From positions 1 through 43,802 of the forward strand of contig DBIN01000042.1 of assembly GCA_002296655.1 (NCBI GenBank): DNA of 43,802 nt. Direction: 5' to 3'. The stretch comes from Acinetobacter sp. UBA801. Its GTDB lineage: Bacteria; Pseudomonadota; Gammaproteobacteria; Pseudomonadales; Moraxellaceae. This document shows positions 24,669 to 32,696 of this stretch, piece after piece (position 1 is the first letter of the stretch; every line of letters starts with the position of its first letter). Under the pieces are notes generated by a model. The model ran no database searches and had not been told where the DNA came from. It was given only the letters and a program-made list of their open reading frames with translations. A program made the translations under genes and the position numbers.

Positions 24669-24752
24669 ACGCAAAATTGCGTTGGCTAAATCTATGTTTT
24701 AAAAGCGATGCTCAAAATTGAGCAACGGTATTCACTGAGCGCAAAATTGCGT
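24669..24752. repeat. Three CAAAATTG near-palindromic sites
   Basis: ACGCAAAATTGCGT (24669-24682), GCTCAAAATTGAGC (24710-24723) and GCGCAAAATTGCGT (24739-24752). All share CAAAATTG at the centre with complementary flanks. The repeat of the same architecture with different flanking bases (CGC/GCG and GCT/AGC) argues for selection on the symmetry, as in operator or protein-binding sites. Confidence 0.6.
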
Positions 24753-24770
24753 TGTGTTTCGCAACAACTA

Positions 24771-24784
24771 CGCGCGCGCGCGCG
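24771..24784. repeat. (CG)7 run
   Basis: Fourteen bases of alternating C and G in an AT-rich region. Such runs can form left-handed Z-DNA under supercoiling and are rare in AT-rich genomes. Confidence 0.85.
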
Positions 24785-25058
24785 AGGGATGGGCGGAAAT
24801 GTGGTTTTAATGCTTAAAATCCCAATAGAACTACAGTGCAATTATTCGGGCGGTTTACTTCTGCAAATAACCTGAACATAGGATTACCCCCACTGGGGGA
24901 TATATCCAAACTTGGATGGATTTCAAAACCGATCAAGTGAGTACCTTAAAGTCACTCACAAAGAATAAGATTCTAAATCTAGCCCCACCTGAGCCACCAA
25001 AATGAGGAAGCGAAAAAAATAATTTATTGCTCAAAAATGAGGGGTACAGAACACGATT

Positions 25059-25081
25059 GGAGGTTAAATTGGAGGTTAAAA
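25059..25081 (+). repeat. Right copy of 23-bp direct repeat (candidate integrase arm sites)
   Basis: Identical to 16571-16593: two GGAGGTTAAA units joined by TT plus A, in the same orientation. It lies 31 bases before the right copy of the 12-bp repeat. Confidence 0.6.
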
Positions 25082-25112
25082 TTTTAACTCACATAAATAA
25101 AACCAACAAAAA

Positions 25113-25124
25113 CAACAACATGCA
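25113..25124 (+). other. Candidate attR core
   Basis: An exact copy of CAACAACATGCA, matching 16535-16546. The rsgA terminator follows, so the chromosome begins again about here. Confidence 0.5.
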
Positions 25125-25144
25125 GATTTAATTGATTGCATAAA

Positions 25145-25183
25145 TATGGCGATCAAAAACACCGCTTCAAGGGCGGCGCCATA
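25145..25183 (-). terminator. rsgA terminator-like structure
   Basis: TATGGCG (25145-25151) pairs with CGCCATA (25177-25183), enclosing CCGC (25162-25165) and GCGG (25173-25176). On the reverse strand the inner stem is followed by TGTTTTT. It starts seven bases past the rsgA stop. Confidence 0.6.
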
Positions 25184-25189
25184 ATAAAA

Positions 25190-26248
25190 TTAATTTTTTT
25201 GTTGCGCTTCGGCAATTTCATCACAGAGTCTTAAATAACTGTCTAAACGACGCGGCAAAATTTCACCCTGTGCGGCTGCCTGTCGCAACGCACATTGCTT
25301 TTCGTGTTTATGGGTACAGTTACGGAATTGGCAATGTCCCAGCAAATTTTCAATTTCAGGAAAACCGTGCTGAATTTTATCTGCACTTAAATGCCACAAA
25401 CCAAATTCACGAATCCCCGGTGAGTCAATTAAGGCAGCACCATTTCCAAAGCCAATCAAGCGGGTAGAGGTCGTTGTGTGTTGCCCAAGTGCCGAGTTTT
25501 CCGAAATGATATTGGTCTTTTGTGCCGCTTCAGGCACGATAGCATTAATCAGCGAGCTTTTACCCACGCCCGATTGCCCGACAAAAGCTACCGTTTCACC
25601 TGCTAAACGTGCCGCTAAATGCTCTAAATTCGCATCGGACTGGGTTTGCATGACTTCATAGCCCAAGTCTTGATATTCCTTGAGTAAGTCTAAAATCGGG
25701 TCGTTTTCTTTGAGTAAATCAGATTTGTTTAAGACCAATAAGGCTGGAATATCAGCATCTGCACAGGCAACTAAATAGCGGTCAATCAAGCCTGGTGCAG
25801 GTTCAGGTAGAGGCGAAAAAACTATCACAATCAAACTGATATTAGCGGCAACAGGTTTAACCTTATGGTAGCGATCTGGTCGGGTCAGTAACGATTGACG
25901 TGGATGAATCGCGGTAATAATTCCCAAACCTGTATTTGGATCGGCCTGCCATTTGACCCGATCTCCTGTGACCAATAATTCTAAATTGGTACGGGTGTGA
26001 CAGCGCCAAACACTGCCCATTTCAATAGGTTTCCAAAAAGGCTCTGGATCGCCTGCTAGGACTATCGGCTTTTCAGGATGAATTTCAGGGACAGATAAAG
26101 CCTGTACTTCTAATTGACGGCCATAGTGTTGTACCACCAAGCCTTCTAAATCATGTGAAGTGTCAATGTCTGTCTGACGTGACTTGTGTTGTTTTTCAAT
26201 TCGACGTTGCTGTTGTTCAGTCAATCGACGCTTACGAATTAAAGCCAT
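25190..26248 (-). CDS. rsgA: Ribosome small-subunit-dependent GTPase RsgA
   Basis: A 352-residue circularly permuted GTPase: an N-terminal OB domain, then G4 (NKSD), G1 (GQSGVGKSSLIN) and a C-terminal zinc-finger region (CQFRNCTHKHEKQC). It helps the late maturation of the 30S subunit and is activated by the ribosome. The basic N-terminal tail MALIRKRRLTEQQQRR precedes the OB fold. Divergent from orn, the common arrangement in gamma-proteobacteria. Confidence 0.96.
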   Translation of the reverse strand: MALIRKRRLTEQQQRRIEKQHKSRQTDIDTSHDLEGLVVQHYGRQLEVQALSVPEIHPEKPIVLAGDPEPFWKPIEMGSVWRCHTRTNLELLVTGDRVKWQADPNTGLGIITAIHPRQSLLTRPDRYHKVKPVAANISLIVIVFSPLPEPAPGLIDRYLVACADADIPALLVLNKSDLLKENDPILDLLKEYQDLGYEVMQTQSDANLEHLAARLAGETVAFVGQSGVGKSSLINAIVPEAAQKTNIISENSALGQHTTTSTRLIGFGNGAALIDSPGIREFGLWHLSADKIQHGFPEIENLLGHCQFRNCTHKHEKQCALRQAAAQGEILPRRLDSYLRLCDEIAEAQQKN

Positions 26249-26371
26249 TCATATCCTAAAAAACCATGAACTCAGGATGGCAAAAATAGCATGAAGCGGG
26301 GGCACAGTTACAGCCAAGAAGCAAGAAATTTGCTACTATGTTGTTTTTAAGCCGAATAAGATTGCACATTT

Positions 26372-26929
26372 ATGAGCAGCACGCCTGATACTCGCCTCAT
26401 TTGGATTGATTTGGAAATGACAGGTTTGGATACCGACAACGACCAAATTATTGAAGTGGCTACCATTGTGACCGATGATCATTTAAATATTTTGGCAGAA
26501 GGTCCTGTGCTGGCTGTGCATCAACCCGATCGTATTTTAAATGCTATGGATGAGTGGAATACACGTCAGCATAGACAATCGGGCTTAATTGAGCGTGTGC
26601 GTCGCAGCAAACTCACTGCGCAGGATGCAGAACAGCAAACTATCGAGTTTCTGAAAAAATGGGTCAATCCGAAAACATCGCCAATGTGTGGCAACTCGAT
26701 TTGCCAAGACCGCCGTTTTTTACACCGTTTAATGCCTGAAATGGAACAATATTTCCATTATCGTAATTTGGATGTTTCATCAGTGAAAGAGTTAGCAAAG
26801 CGCTGGCGTCCAGAAATTATGAGCGGTTTGAAAAAGAATGCGTCACATTTGGCGATGGATGATATTCGTGATTCGATTGCCGAGCTGAAATATTATCGCC
26901 AATACTTTTTTATTATGAATCAGGACTAA
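26372..26929 (+). CDS. orn: Oligoribonuclease
   Basis: A 185-residue DEDDh 3'-5' exonuclease. [10 protein letters not shown] carries the first acidic pair, and [17 protein letters not shown] and the C-terminal [18 protein letters not shown] complete the site. It degrades 2-5 nt RNAs, including pGpG, the product of c-di-GMP breakdown, which links it to the YfiN-type cyclase later in the window. No strong ribosome-binding site is seen before its ATG. Confidence 0.96.
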   Translation: MSSTPDTRLIWIDLEMTGLDTDNDQIIEVATIVTDDHLNILAEGPVLAVHQPDRILNAMDEWNTRQHRQSGLIERVRRSKLTAQDAEQQTIEFLKKWVNPKTSPMCGNSICQDRRFLHRLMPEMEQYFHYRNLDVSSVKELAKRWRPEIMSGLKKNASHLAMDDIRDSIAELKYYRQYFFIMNQD

Positions 26930-27237
26930 AACCTTTTTCTGCGTAAGAGGTGGCGCTATCACAGTAATAGCGATCTCTTGCGCCAAAACGGTATTGATCA
27001 TTTATAAATAAAAAATAAATGAGAAATGACTCAGCATTGCTTCGCACTACCTCCTGCGGTATATATCTGATCCTCAGCCATATATGGCGCAAGAGAAGAA
27101 AGTTTTATTATTCATTTAAATATGAATATAACGATCATTTCTTGATTTATGAAAGATATCTAATAGCTCTATATAAAGTAGGGCATAAGGCAATGCTGAG
27201 GTATTTATTAATTAAAAACCAAGCAAAATAAAAAGCT
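26930..27237. other. Non-coding stretch with long-distance inverted repeats
   Basis: A hairpin CGCTAT-CACAGTA-ATAGCG lies at 26954-26972, and an 11-bp perfect inverted repeat CTCTTGCGCCA / TGGCGCAAGAG at 26975-26985 and 27085-27095. A short frame at 27019-27231 has no support. Possibly an orn 3' element, a small RNA or the relic of a repeat element. Confidence 0.45.
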
Positions 27238-28113
27238 TTATTTTCCTGCCTGCCAAAATGCTTCTCCCGCCTGAATTGGGTCGCCTGTTTGCGCTAAAGT
27301 GTCAAGCCAGACATCATATTGTGCAATAATTGGATGTTGGCTAGGGTGAAAGTCAGGTTTAAACCAATCACGATATTGTGATTGCATTTTGCGTAATTTT
27401 CCTTGTTTGCCAAATAGCCATTGCAAGCCACGTACATTCATTTTGAGGCGTTGGGTGCGATTAAAGCCATCGCATTTCAGCATGACATTGGCGCGGTAAA
27501 GGGTAAACCCAAACATTAAGCCTGTGGTAAATACCAATGCCATTTTTCGGGTCACTTCAGGCACATTACCTACCTGCTGCATCACATCAAACGCCACATC
27601 ACGATGTTCCATTTCTTCAATCGCATGCCATGCAAATAAGGCGCGGACATACGGATGTGCATCTTGTAGCGTTTCTTTTTCGCCATAAAAAGTTTCTGCC
27701 ATGAGTGCAGTTAAATGTTCCGCAGCCGCTGTCATGGCGATATTGTATTGGGGTGAGCGATATTTCAGTTCAAACTTAAACACTTTGTTTAGACGCTGAA
27801 TAAACTGATCTACAGGCATGCCTTGATCTTTCATGATCTGATTCATTTTGTCGTGTGCAATGCCGTGCTGGGCTTCTTGTCGAATAAAATCGGCAACACG
27901 CTGTTTTAAGTCAGGGTCTTGAATTTGATCGCGGAACAAACGTACCGATTGAATGAAATAACGCTCACCATCAGGAAAAGTCAGGCTTAAAGCGTCAAAC
28001 ATGCGGGTCAGAAACGGGTCACCCGCAAACCAGTAACGCGGCACATCAGTTAATTTAAAATCGAGATTACTGCGTACTATCGGCGTAGCATGATATTGGA
28101 CAAGTGCATTCAT
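27238..28113 (-). CDS. PF10118-type metal-dependent hydrolase-like (ferritin-like diiron) protein
   Basis: A 291-residue protein. FPDGERYFIQSVR, RQEAQHGIAHDKM, AAEHLTALMAETFYG and HAIEEMEHRDVAFDV carry the Glu/His residues arranged like a ferritin-like diiron centre. Annotated in databases as a predicted metal-dependent hydrolase (PF10118). A helical segment near GLMFGFTLYRANVML may be membrane-associated. It diverges from an AraC-family gene 105 bases away, so that regulator probably controls it. The substrate is unknown. Confidence 0.85.
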   Translation of the reverse strand: MNALVQYHATPIVRSNLDFKLTDVPRYWFAGDPFLTRMFDALSLTFPDGERYFIQSVRLFRDQIQDPDLKQRVADFIRQEAQHGIAHDKMNQIMKDQGMPVDQFIQRLNKVFKFELKYRSPQYNIAMTAAAEHLTALMAETFYGEKETLQDAHPYVRALFAWHAIEEMEHRDVAFDVMQQVGNVPEVTRKMALVFTTGLMFGFTLYRANVMLKCDGFNRTQRLKMNVRGLQWLFGKQGKLRKMQSQYRDWFKPDFHPSQHPIIAQYDVWLDTLAQTGDPIQAGEAFWQAGK

Positions 28114-28218
28114 TTTATTTTATTTCACTCTAGTCAATTCTGTTTGCAGTATGTCGGGCTTTGGCAGATTTGTTTTGACAGTATTTGCCAGTTTTTATAC
28201 ATTAAACGACAAAAGAAA

Positions 28219-29313
28219 ATGATGCATGTCAAGATGAGCAAGCACGTGAGCGAAATTCAAATTCCAAATGGCTATTATCAACTTTGGTTACGCTATTTAT
28301 CTGCACAGGAAAAGGTTCCTGAGCAGCTTGGATTTTCTCCTGCACAATTACAGCAGTTACAGCATGTGTTGGCATTGCCCATGGATACCCAATCGTCTTA
28401 TCAGTTTTTTAATGACATCATCCAACACAGTATTCAGTTTTTGGACTGCCCAACGCTTATTTTTGAATTGGCGCGTTATATTCAGCCTGAACATTTTGGC
28501 GTGCTTGGCTATATGGCATCGCGTAGTAATAGTGTTGCAGAAGCCATTCAATATATGATGCGTTTTAGTCGTTTGGTGGTAGATGGTACGGCAGCAGTAC
28601 CCATGCAGCTGGAACAACAATCGGATGCCTTATATTTATCATGGCCGTTGGTGGATGAAAAGTATAGCCTGGTTCATGAAATGACGTTTGCTTGTATGAC
28701 GCAATTGGCAATGCAAATTTTTAATTTTCAACATTCCCCGATACGGGAAATTCATTTTGCCCACGCACCGCGTGTGGCGATGCTGCATTATGAAAAGTTT
28801 TATGGTTGTAAGGTTTTATTTAAACAAACGGAATATCAAATTGTTTTAAATTTAGAAAGTCTGAGTTTAAAACCACAGCAGGCCGATCCCTCTTTAATTC
28901 ATTTATTGACCAAACAAGCCGAAGATGCGATTGCGCTAAAACCACAATTAGAAACCGTGCGGCAACAAGTCCAAGAGCAGGTGGCGTATTATTTACGTTA
29001 TGAACAGCAAGTGCCGAATATTGAATGGGTGGCACAGCGTTTATTTCGTTCAGGGCGTACGCTACAGCGCCAGCTTAAACAGGAAGGTACGGGTTTTAAA
29101 CAGATTCTTGAAATAGAACGAATGCAGCGCTGTGAACATTTACTGCGACAAAATGTGAGTCTAAGCGACATTGCACAGTTGTTGGGTTATTCAGACCAAT
29201 CGGCTTTGGCACGTGCTTATAAAGCCTGCACAGGACAGACGCTGCTAAAACGTAAACAACAATTGCAGCAAGCAGAAAATGATGCACTTTCTATACAGCA
29301 AGCTATGCCATAA
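28219..29313 (+). CDS. AraC family transcriptional regulator
   Basis: About 364 residues. The N-terminal part is an AraC-type ligand-binding domain (PF12625-like, with the LGYMASRSNSVAEAIQYMMRF segment), and the C-terminal HTH_18 domain ends with LGYSDQSALARAYKACTG. The frame continues upstream to 28090 into the divergent gene's start; ATGs at 28219, 28222 and 28234 are all possible. This type often controls a divergent lipid or hydrocarbon metabolism gene; here the neighbour is the PF10118 protein. Confidence 0.88.
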   Translation: MMHVKMSKHVSEIQIPNGYYQLWLRYLSAQEKVPEQLGFSPAQLQQLQHVLALPMDTQSSYQFFNDIIQHSIQFLDCPTLIFELARYIQPEHFGVLGYMASRSNSVAEAIQYMMRFSRLVVDGTAAVPMQLEQQSDALYLSWPLVDEKYSLVHEMTFACMTQLAMQIFNFQHSPIREIHFAHAPRVAMLHYEKFYGCKVLFKQTEYQIVLNLESLSLKPQQADPSLIHLLTKQAEDAIALKPQLETVRQQVQEQVAYYLRYEQQVPNIEWVAQRLFRSGRTLQRQLKQEGTGFKQILEIERMQRCEHLLRQNVSLSDIAQLLGYSDQSALARAYKACTGQTLLKRKQQLQQAENDALSIQQAMP

Positions 29314-29719
29314 ATTGGTTGGATTGGCCCATAATCAACAGGTCATTTCGCGTTAAGAAATTGAAGATAATTGGTCTGCAGCCACGACTGAAACAGCTTT
29401 TGCAAGGTTGATAAAGCCTAAGATAAAAACTTATGTTGTTTATTTTAATCAATATTTTTAAATTTAAAAGCTCGATTGAGCAAGTTTCTATAACCAATAA
29501 GCAGGCAAAATTAGGCATCTTTGATCATTGAGAAAAAAGTGCAAATATCAGTAAATGTAGCCTCGCGGTTGTTCTGAATAAATTGTTTTGCAAACAGAAA
29601 TGCAGCAACCCATGCCTGTGCGCTATTCATTGAGTAAAAAATAGCGTTACAATGGGTCAATTTGTATTTCTACAATAGCAAATGTCTCAGTTTTAATCAT
29701 TCAAGGAAAATACAACCCT
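29314..29719. other. Non-coding stretch before trpA
   Basis: AT-rich with no supported gene. The only features seen are a short GCTC-GATT-GAGC hairpin near 29470 and a candidate promoter at 29626-29653. Confidence 0.5.
29626..29653 (+). promoter_or_regulatory. Candidate trpA-operon promoter
   Basis: TTCATT (29626-29631) and TACAAT (29648-29653) are 16 bases apart, 67 bases before trpA. The -35 match is weak. GCTAT and ATAGC flank the spacer and could form a hairpin or operator. Confidence 0.4.
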
Positions 29720-30523
29720 ATGTCACGTTTAGCCACACGATTTGCACAGCTTGAATCTCAACAGCGTAAGGCCTTGGTTTCTTATGTTATGGCAGGTGAC
29801 CCTCATCCAGAAGTCACAGTTCCGTTGTTACATCAAATGGTCGAGGCAGGGGTAGATGTCGTTGAATTAGGTTTGCCGTTTTCAGACCCAATGGCCGATG
29901 GTCCAGTGATTGCCCTCGCTGCAGAGCGTGCGTTGGCAGGTGGAACCAATACGCTAGATGCTTTAAGCATGGTCAAAGAATTCCGTCAAAAAGATCAGGA
30001 AACTCCTGTGGTGTTGATGGGATATTTAAACCCTGTAGAAGTCATTGGTTATGAAAAGTTTGTTGAATATGCACATAACTGTGGTGTCGATGGTGTGCTT
30101 TTGGTGGATTTACCGCCTGAAGAAGCCCGAGAGTTTGATGAAGTCCTGAATAAATACGGGATGAATCAAATTTTCTTGTTGGCACCAACCTCTACACCAG
30201 AGCGTATTCAATTTGTGGCAAACCAAGCCAGTGGCTTTATTTACTATGTTTCTTTGAAAGGCGTGACGGGTGCAGCAACACTTGATGTTGCAGAAGCAGC
30301 GGCCCGCATCCAACAGATTAAAGCGGTAACCAACGTGCCTGTAGGTGTGGGTTTTGGCATCAGTGATGCTGCATCTGCCAAAGCAATGGGCGCGGCTGCC
30401 GATGCAGTTATTGTCGGAAGTGCTTTTGTAAAACAATTTGCGAGCTTAGCACCAGAACAAGCCGTCATTGCAACGGTTAATAAAGTGAAGGAGCTTCGAG
30501 CTGCGCTCGATGAGTTAGTATGA
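29720..30523 (+). CDS. trpA: Tryptophan synthase alpha chain
   Basis: A 267-residue TIM barrel. The catalytic Glu49 (VVELGLPFSDPMADGP) and Asp60 fall at the classical positions, and the phosphate-binding region is GVGFGISDA near 213. It cleaves indole-3-glycerol phosphate, passing indole to TrpB. No trpB is next to it in this window. Its stop overlaps accD by four bases (ATGA). AAGGAA lies upstream of the ATG. Confidence 0.96.
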   Translation: MSRLATRFAQLESQQRKALVSYVMAGDPHPEVTVPLLHQMVEAGVDVVELGLPFSDPMADGPVIALAAERALAGGTNTLDALSMVKEFRQKDQETPVVLMGYLNPVEVIGYEKFVEYAHNCGVDGVLLVDLPPEEAREFDEVLNKYGMNQIFLLAPTSTPERIQFVANQASGFIYYVSLKGVTGAATLDVAEAAARIQQIKAVTNVPVGVGFGISDAASAKAMGAAADAVIVGSAFVKQFASLAPEQAVIATVNKVKELRAALDELV

Positions 30524-31416
30524 GTCAAGAAGTGAAAACAGGGAAAATTCTAAGCCCATCGACGCCGTGGACTGCACGAGGTGTACCTGGTATTCAAACA
30601 CCAGATGAGCAACAATCATTAAAAGCGATCTTTACTGAACCAACGATTGAATGTCCAGAATGTCATGCCTTGGTGACACGTACGGCAATGTCGTTCAACG
30701 CTTATGTATGCCCACAATGTGATGAACATTTACGCATGAAAGCGCGTGAGCGTTTAACTTGGTTCTTTGACCAAGTACAAAATGAATTAGGTCAAGAATT
30801 CTCTGCCAAAGACCCACTTAAATTTGTAGATAGTAAACCTTATCCTGAGCGTATGACTGAAGCGCAAAATAAAACAGGTGAAACCGAAGCTTTAGTGGTG
30901 ATGCAGGGCTTATTAAAAAATATGCCAGTCATTGCTTGCGCATTTGAGTTTGATTTTATGGGTGGCTCAATGGGTACCGTAGTTGGTGACCGTTTTGTCC
31001 AAGCCGCTGAACGTGCGATTCAGCAAAAACAACCATTAATTTGTTTCGCAGCATCGGGCGGTGCGCGTATGCAAGAAGGCATGTTGTCTTTAATGCAAAT
31101 GGCGCGTACTTCTGCTGCAATTCAACGCATGAAAGAAGCAGGCTTGCCGTACATCGTGGTATTAACTCATCCTGTATATGGGGGCGTAACTGCATCATTG
31201 GCGATGTTGGGTGATGTACACATTGCAGAACCTAAAGCGATGATTGGTTTTGCGGGTAAACGTGTGATTGAGCAAACTGTACGAGAAAAACTCGAAGAGC
31301 CGTTCCAACGTGCAGAATACTTACTTGATCATGGTGTGGTCGATCAAATTGTCCATCGTCATGCATTACGTGATACAGTTTATCGTATTCTTGCGAAACT
31401 GATGAACTTGCCTTGA
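30520..31416 (+). CDS. accD: Acetyl-CoA carboxylase carboxyltransferase subunit beta
   Basis: 298 residues with the N-terminal four-Cys zinc ribbon (Cys45, 48, 64, 67) and the carboxyltransferase core FMGGSMGTVVGDR and ASGGARMQEG. It transfers CO2 from carboxybiotin to acetyl-CoA, making malonyl-CoA, the first step of fatty-acid synthesis. It overlaps trpA by four bases, and folC overlaps its own stop, so trpA-accD-folC form one operon. Confidence 0.96.
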   Translation: MSQEVKTGKILSPSTPWTARGVPGIQTPDEQQSLKAIFTEPTIECPECHALVTRTAMSFNAYVCPQCDEHLRMKARERLTWFFDQVQNELGQEFSAKDPLKFVDSKPYPERMTEAQNKTGETEALVVMQGLLKNMPVIACAFEFDFMGGSMGTVVGDRFVQAAERAIQQKQPLICFAASGGARMQEGMLSLMQMARTSAAIQRMKEAGLPYIVVLTHPVYGGVTASLAMLGDVHIAEPKAMIGFAGKRVIEQTVREKLEEPFQRAEYLLDHGVVDQIVHRHALRDTVYRILAKLMNLP

Positions 31417-32696
31417 ACACAGCACCTCTTGCAACCGATGATCTAAACACATGGCTCAATTATTGGAGCCATGTTCACGTTACGGGTATTGATTTAGGTT
31501 TGGAGCGGGTCATTCCCGTTGCAGAAAAACTTGGGGTAACTCATCCTAAAGCCAAAGTTATTACGGTTGCGGGAACCAATGGCAAAGGCTCTACCACAAC
31601 CACTTTAGCGGCCATTTTAAATGCGCAGGGCTATCGGGTTGGGTTGTACCAATCGCCTCATATTTACCGTTTTAATGAACGGGTCAAATTAGCAGGCGTT
31701 GAGGTTGATGACCAAAGTTTGATTGATGCTTTTGTACAAGTCGATCAAGCGCGACGTGATTGCGATTTGAGTTTATCTTTCTTTGAAGCTACGACTTTGG
31801 CGGCCTTTGTGATTTTTAAAGCACGTGACTGCGATGTGTGGGTGCTTGAAGTTGGTTTAGGTGGGCGCTTAGATGTGGTCAATGTTGTCAATCCAGATGT
31901 CGCGGTTATCACCAATATTGGTTTAGACCATGTCGATTGGTTGGGCGATAGCATCGAAAAAATTGCCTATGAAAAAGCAGGTATTATTCGTCCTCACATT
32001 CCTGTTATTTTTGCAGGTCAGCAAAATTTGCCTCAAGCTATTCAAGATAAGGCAGTAGCCTGCAATGCCTCCTTATTTGTTTTGAATCGTGATTATTTTT
32101 ATCGGGACATGCAAGATGGTGAGTCGTGGATGTTTGCTGCATCGGGCTGCACCTTAAAACTTCCAACAGGCAGCTTGGCACTCGATAATATTTCAACTGC
32201 GGTGGCAGCAGTCTTGCGTAGCGGTTTAGAAATCACCCAAGATGCGATTGCACAAGGTATTCAAACAGCTAAATTGTCAGGGCGTTTTGAAATTCGTCAA
32301 ATTCAGGGCAAAACTGTGATTTTTGATGCAGGACATAACCCGCATGGCGTTGAATTTTTGTTAAAGCAATTGCGCAATTTCTTAAATTACAATAAACAGT
32401 ACACTGAAGTAATCAGTGTTTTTTCAATGCTTGCAGATAAAGATATAAATTCTGTGGTTGAGTTATTGAAAGGTAGTGTCGTAATGTGGAAAATTGCCAC
32501 ATTAAATGTGCCTCGTGCGGCAGAGATCACGGTTTTGGATCAGGCTTTGCAAGGCGAAACAATACAACACTTCGACAGTATACAATTGGCTTTTAAATCA
32601 GCACTGGATGAAACTAAAAATAATCAGCTGATTTTGGTATGTGGATCATTTCATACCTTAGAAGCGGTATGGGAGTATTTGGAAGAATGTCAATGA
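31413..32696 (+). CDS. folC: Dihydrofolate synthase / folylpolyglutamate synthase
   Basis: A 427-residue Mur-ligase-like enzyme with the P-loop TVAGTNGKGSTT, the middle motif EVGLGGRLDVVNVV and DHVDWLG. It adds glutamate to dihydropteroate and to folates. The start is TTG at 31413, overlapping the accD stop (TTGA); no ATG is better placed. The TGA stop overlaps the next start (ATGA). Confidence 0.95.
   Translation: MNTAPLATDDLNTWLNYWSHVHVTGIDLGLERVIPVAEKLGVTHPKAKVITVAGTNGKGSTTTTLAAILNAQGYRVGLYQSPHIYRFNERVKLAGVEVDDQSLIDAFVQVDQARRDCDLSLSFFEATTLAAFVIFKARDCDVWVLEVGLGGRLDVVNVVNPDVAVITNIGLDHVDWLGDSIEKIAYEKAGIIRPHIPVIFAGQQNLPQAIQDKAVACNASLFVLNRDYFYRDMQDGESWMFAASGCTLKLPTGSLALDNISTAVAAVLRSGLEITQDAIAQGIQTAKLSGRFEIRQIQGKTVIFDAGHNPHGVEFLLKQLRNFLNYNKQYTEVISVFSMLADKDINSVVELLKGSVVMWKIATLNVPRAAEITVLDQALQGETIQHFDSIQLAFKSALDETKNNQLILVCGSFHTLEAVWEYLEECQ

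Larger units (their letters stand above)
24621..25058. other. Long non-coding region at the right end of the element
   Basis: No credible gene. It holds three CAAAATTG-centred sites, a (CG)7 run, a CCCCC-ACT-GGGGG hairpin (24887-24899) and an interrupted palindrome ATCCAA-AC-TTGGAT (24904-24917). The density of palindromes suggests a control, packaging, origin or recombination region, but none can be assigned. Confidence 0.55.
16535..25124 (+). mobile_element. About 8.6-kb integrative element with integrase, AlpA-like regulator and primase (satellite-like)
   Basis: Between the membrane rhodanese gene and rsgA lie a P4-type integrase, an AlpA-like regulator, a run of small unknown genes, a primase/helicase-like protein, an SSB and a zinc-ribbon protein, plus an iteron-like array. 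A 12-bp direct repeat (CAACAACATGCA) marks both ends. The genes match the integration-regulation-replication core of phage satellites such as P4. No structural, terminase or conjugation genes are seen, so any transfer would depend on a helper. The boundaries rest on the repeat and are inferred. Confidence 0.8.

Noticed and set aside
24771-24784. The (CG)7 run as a sequencing artefact
   Set aside because: The run is clean, in a short palindrome-rich region, and not a homopolymer. It is kept as an observation, but no function is claimed.
16571-25081. A composite transposon flanked by 23-bp repeats
   Set aside because: The repeats are direct, made of two 10-bp units, and there is no transposase. 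An integrase is present, so they fit integrase sites better.
27019-27231. A 70-codon forward frame downstream of orn
   Set aside because: No ribosome-binding site, no recognisable domain, and it spans one arm of an 11-bp inverted repeat. The composition is that of random AT-rich sequence.
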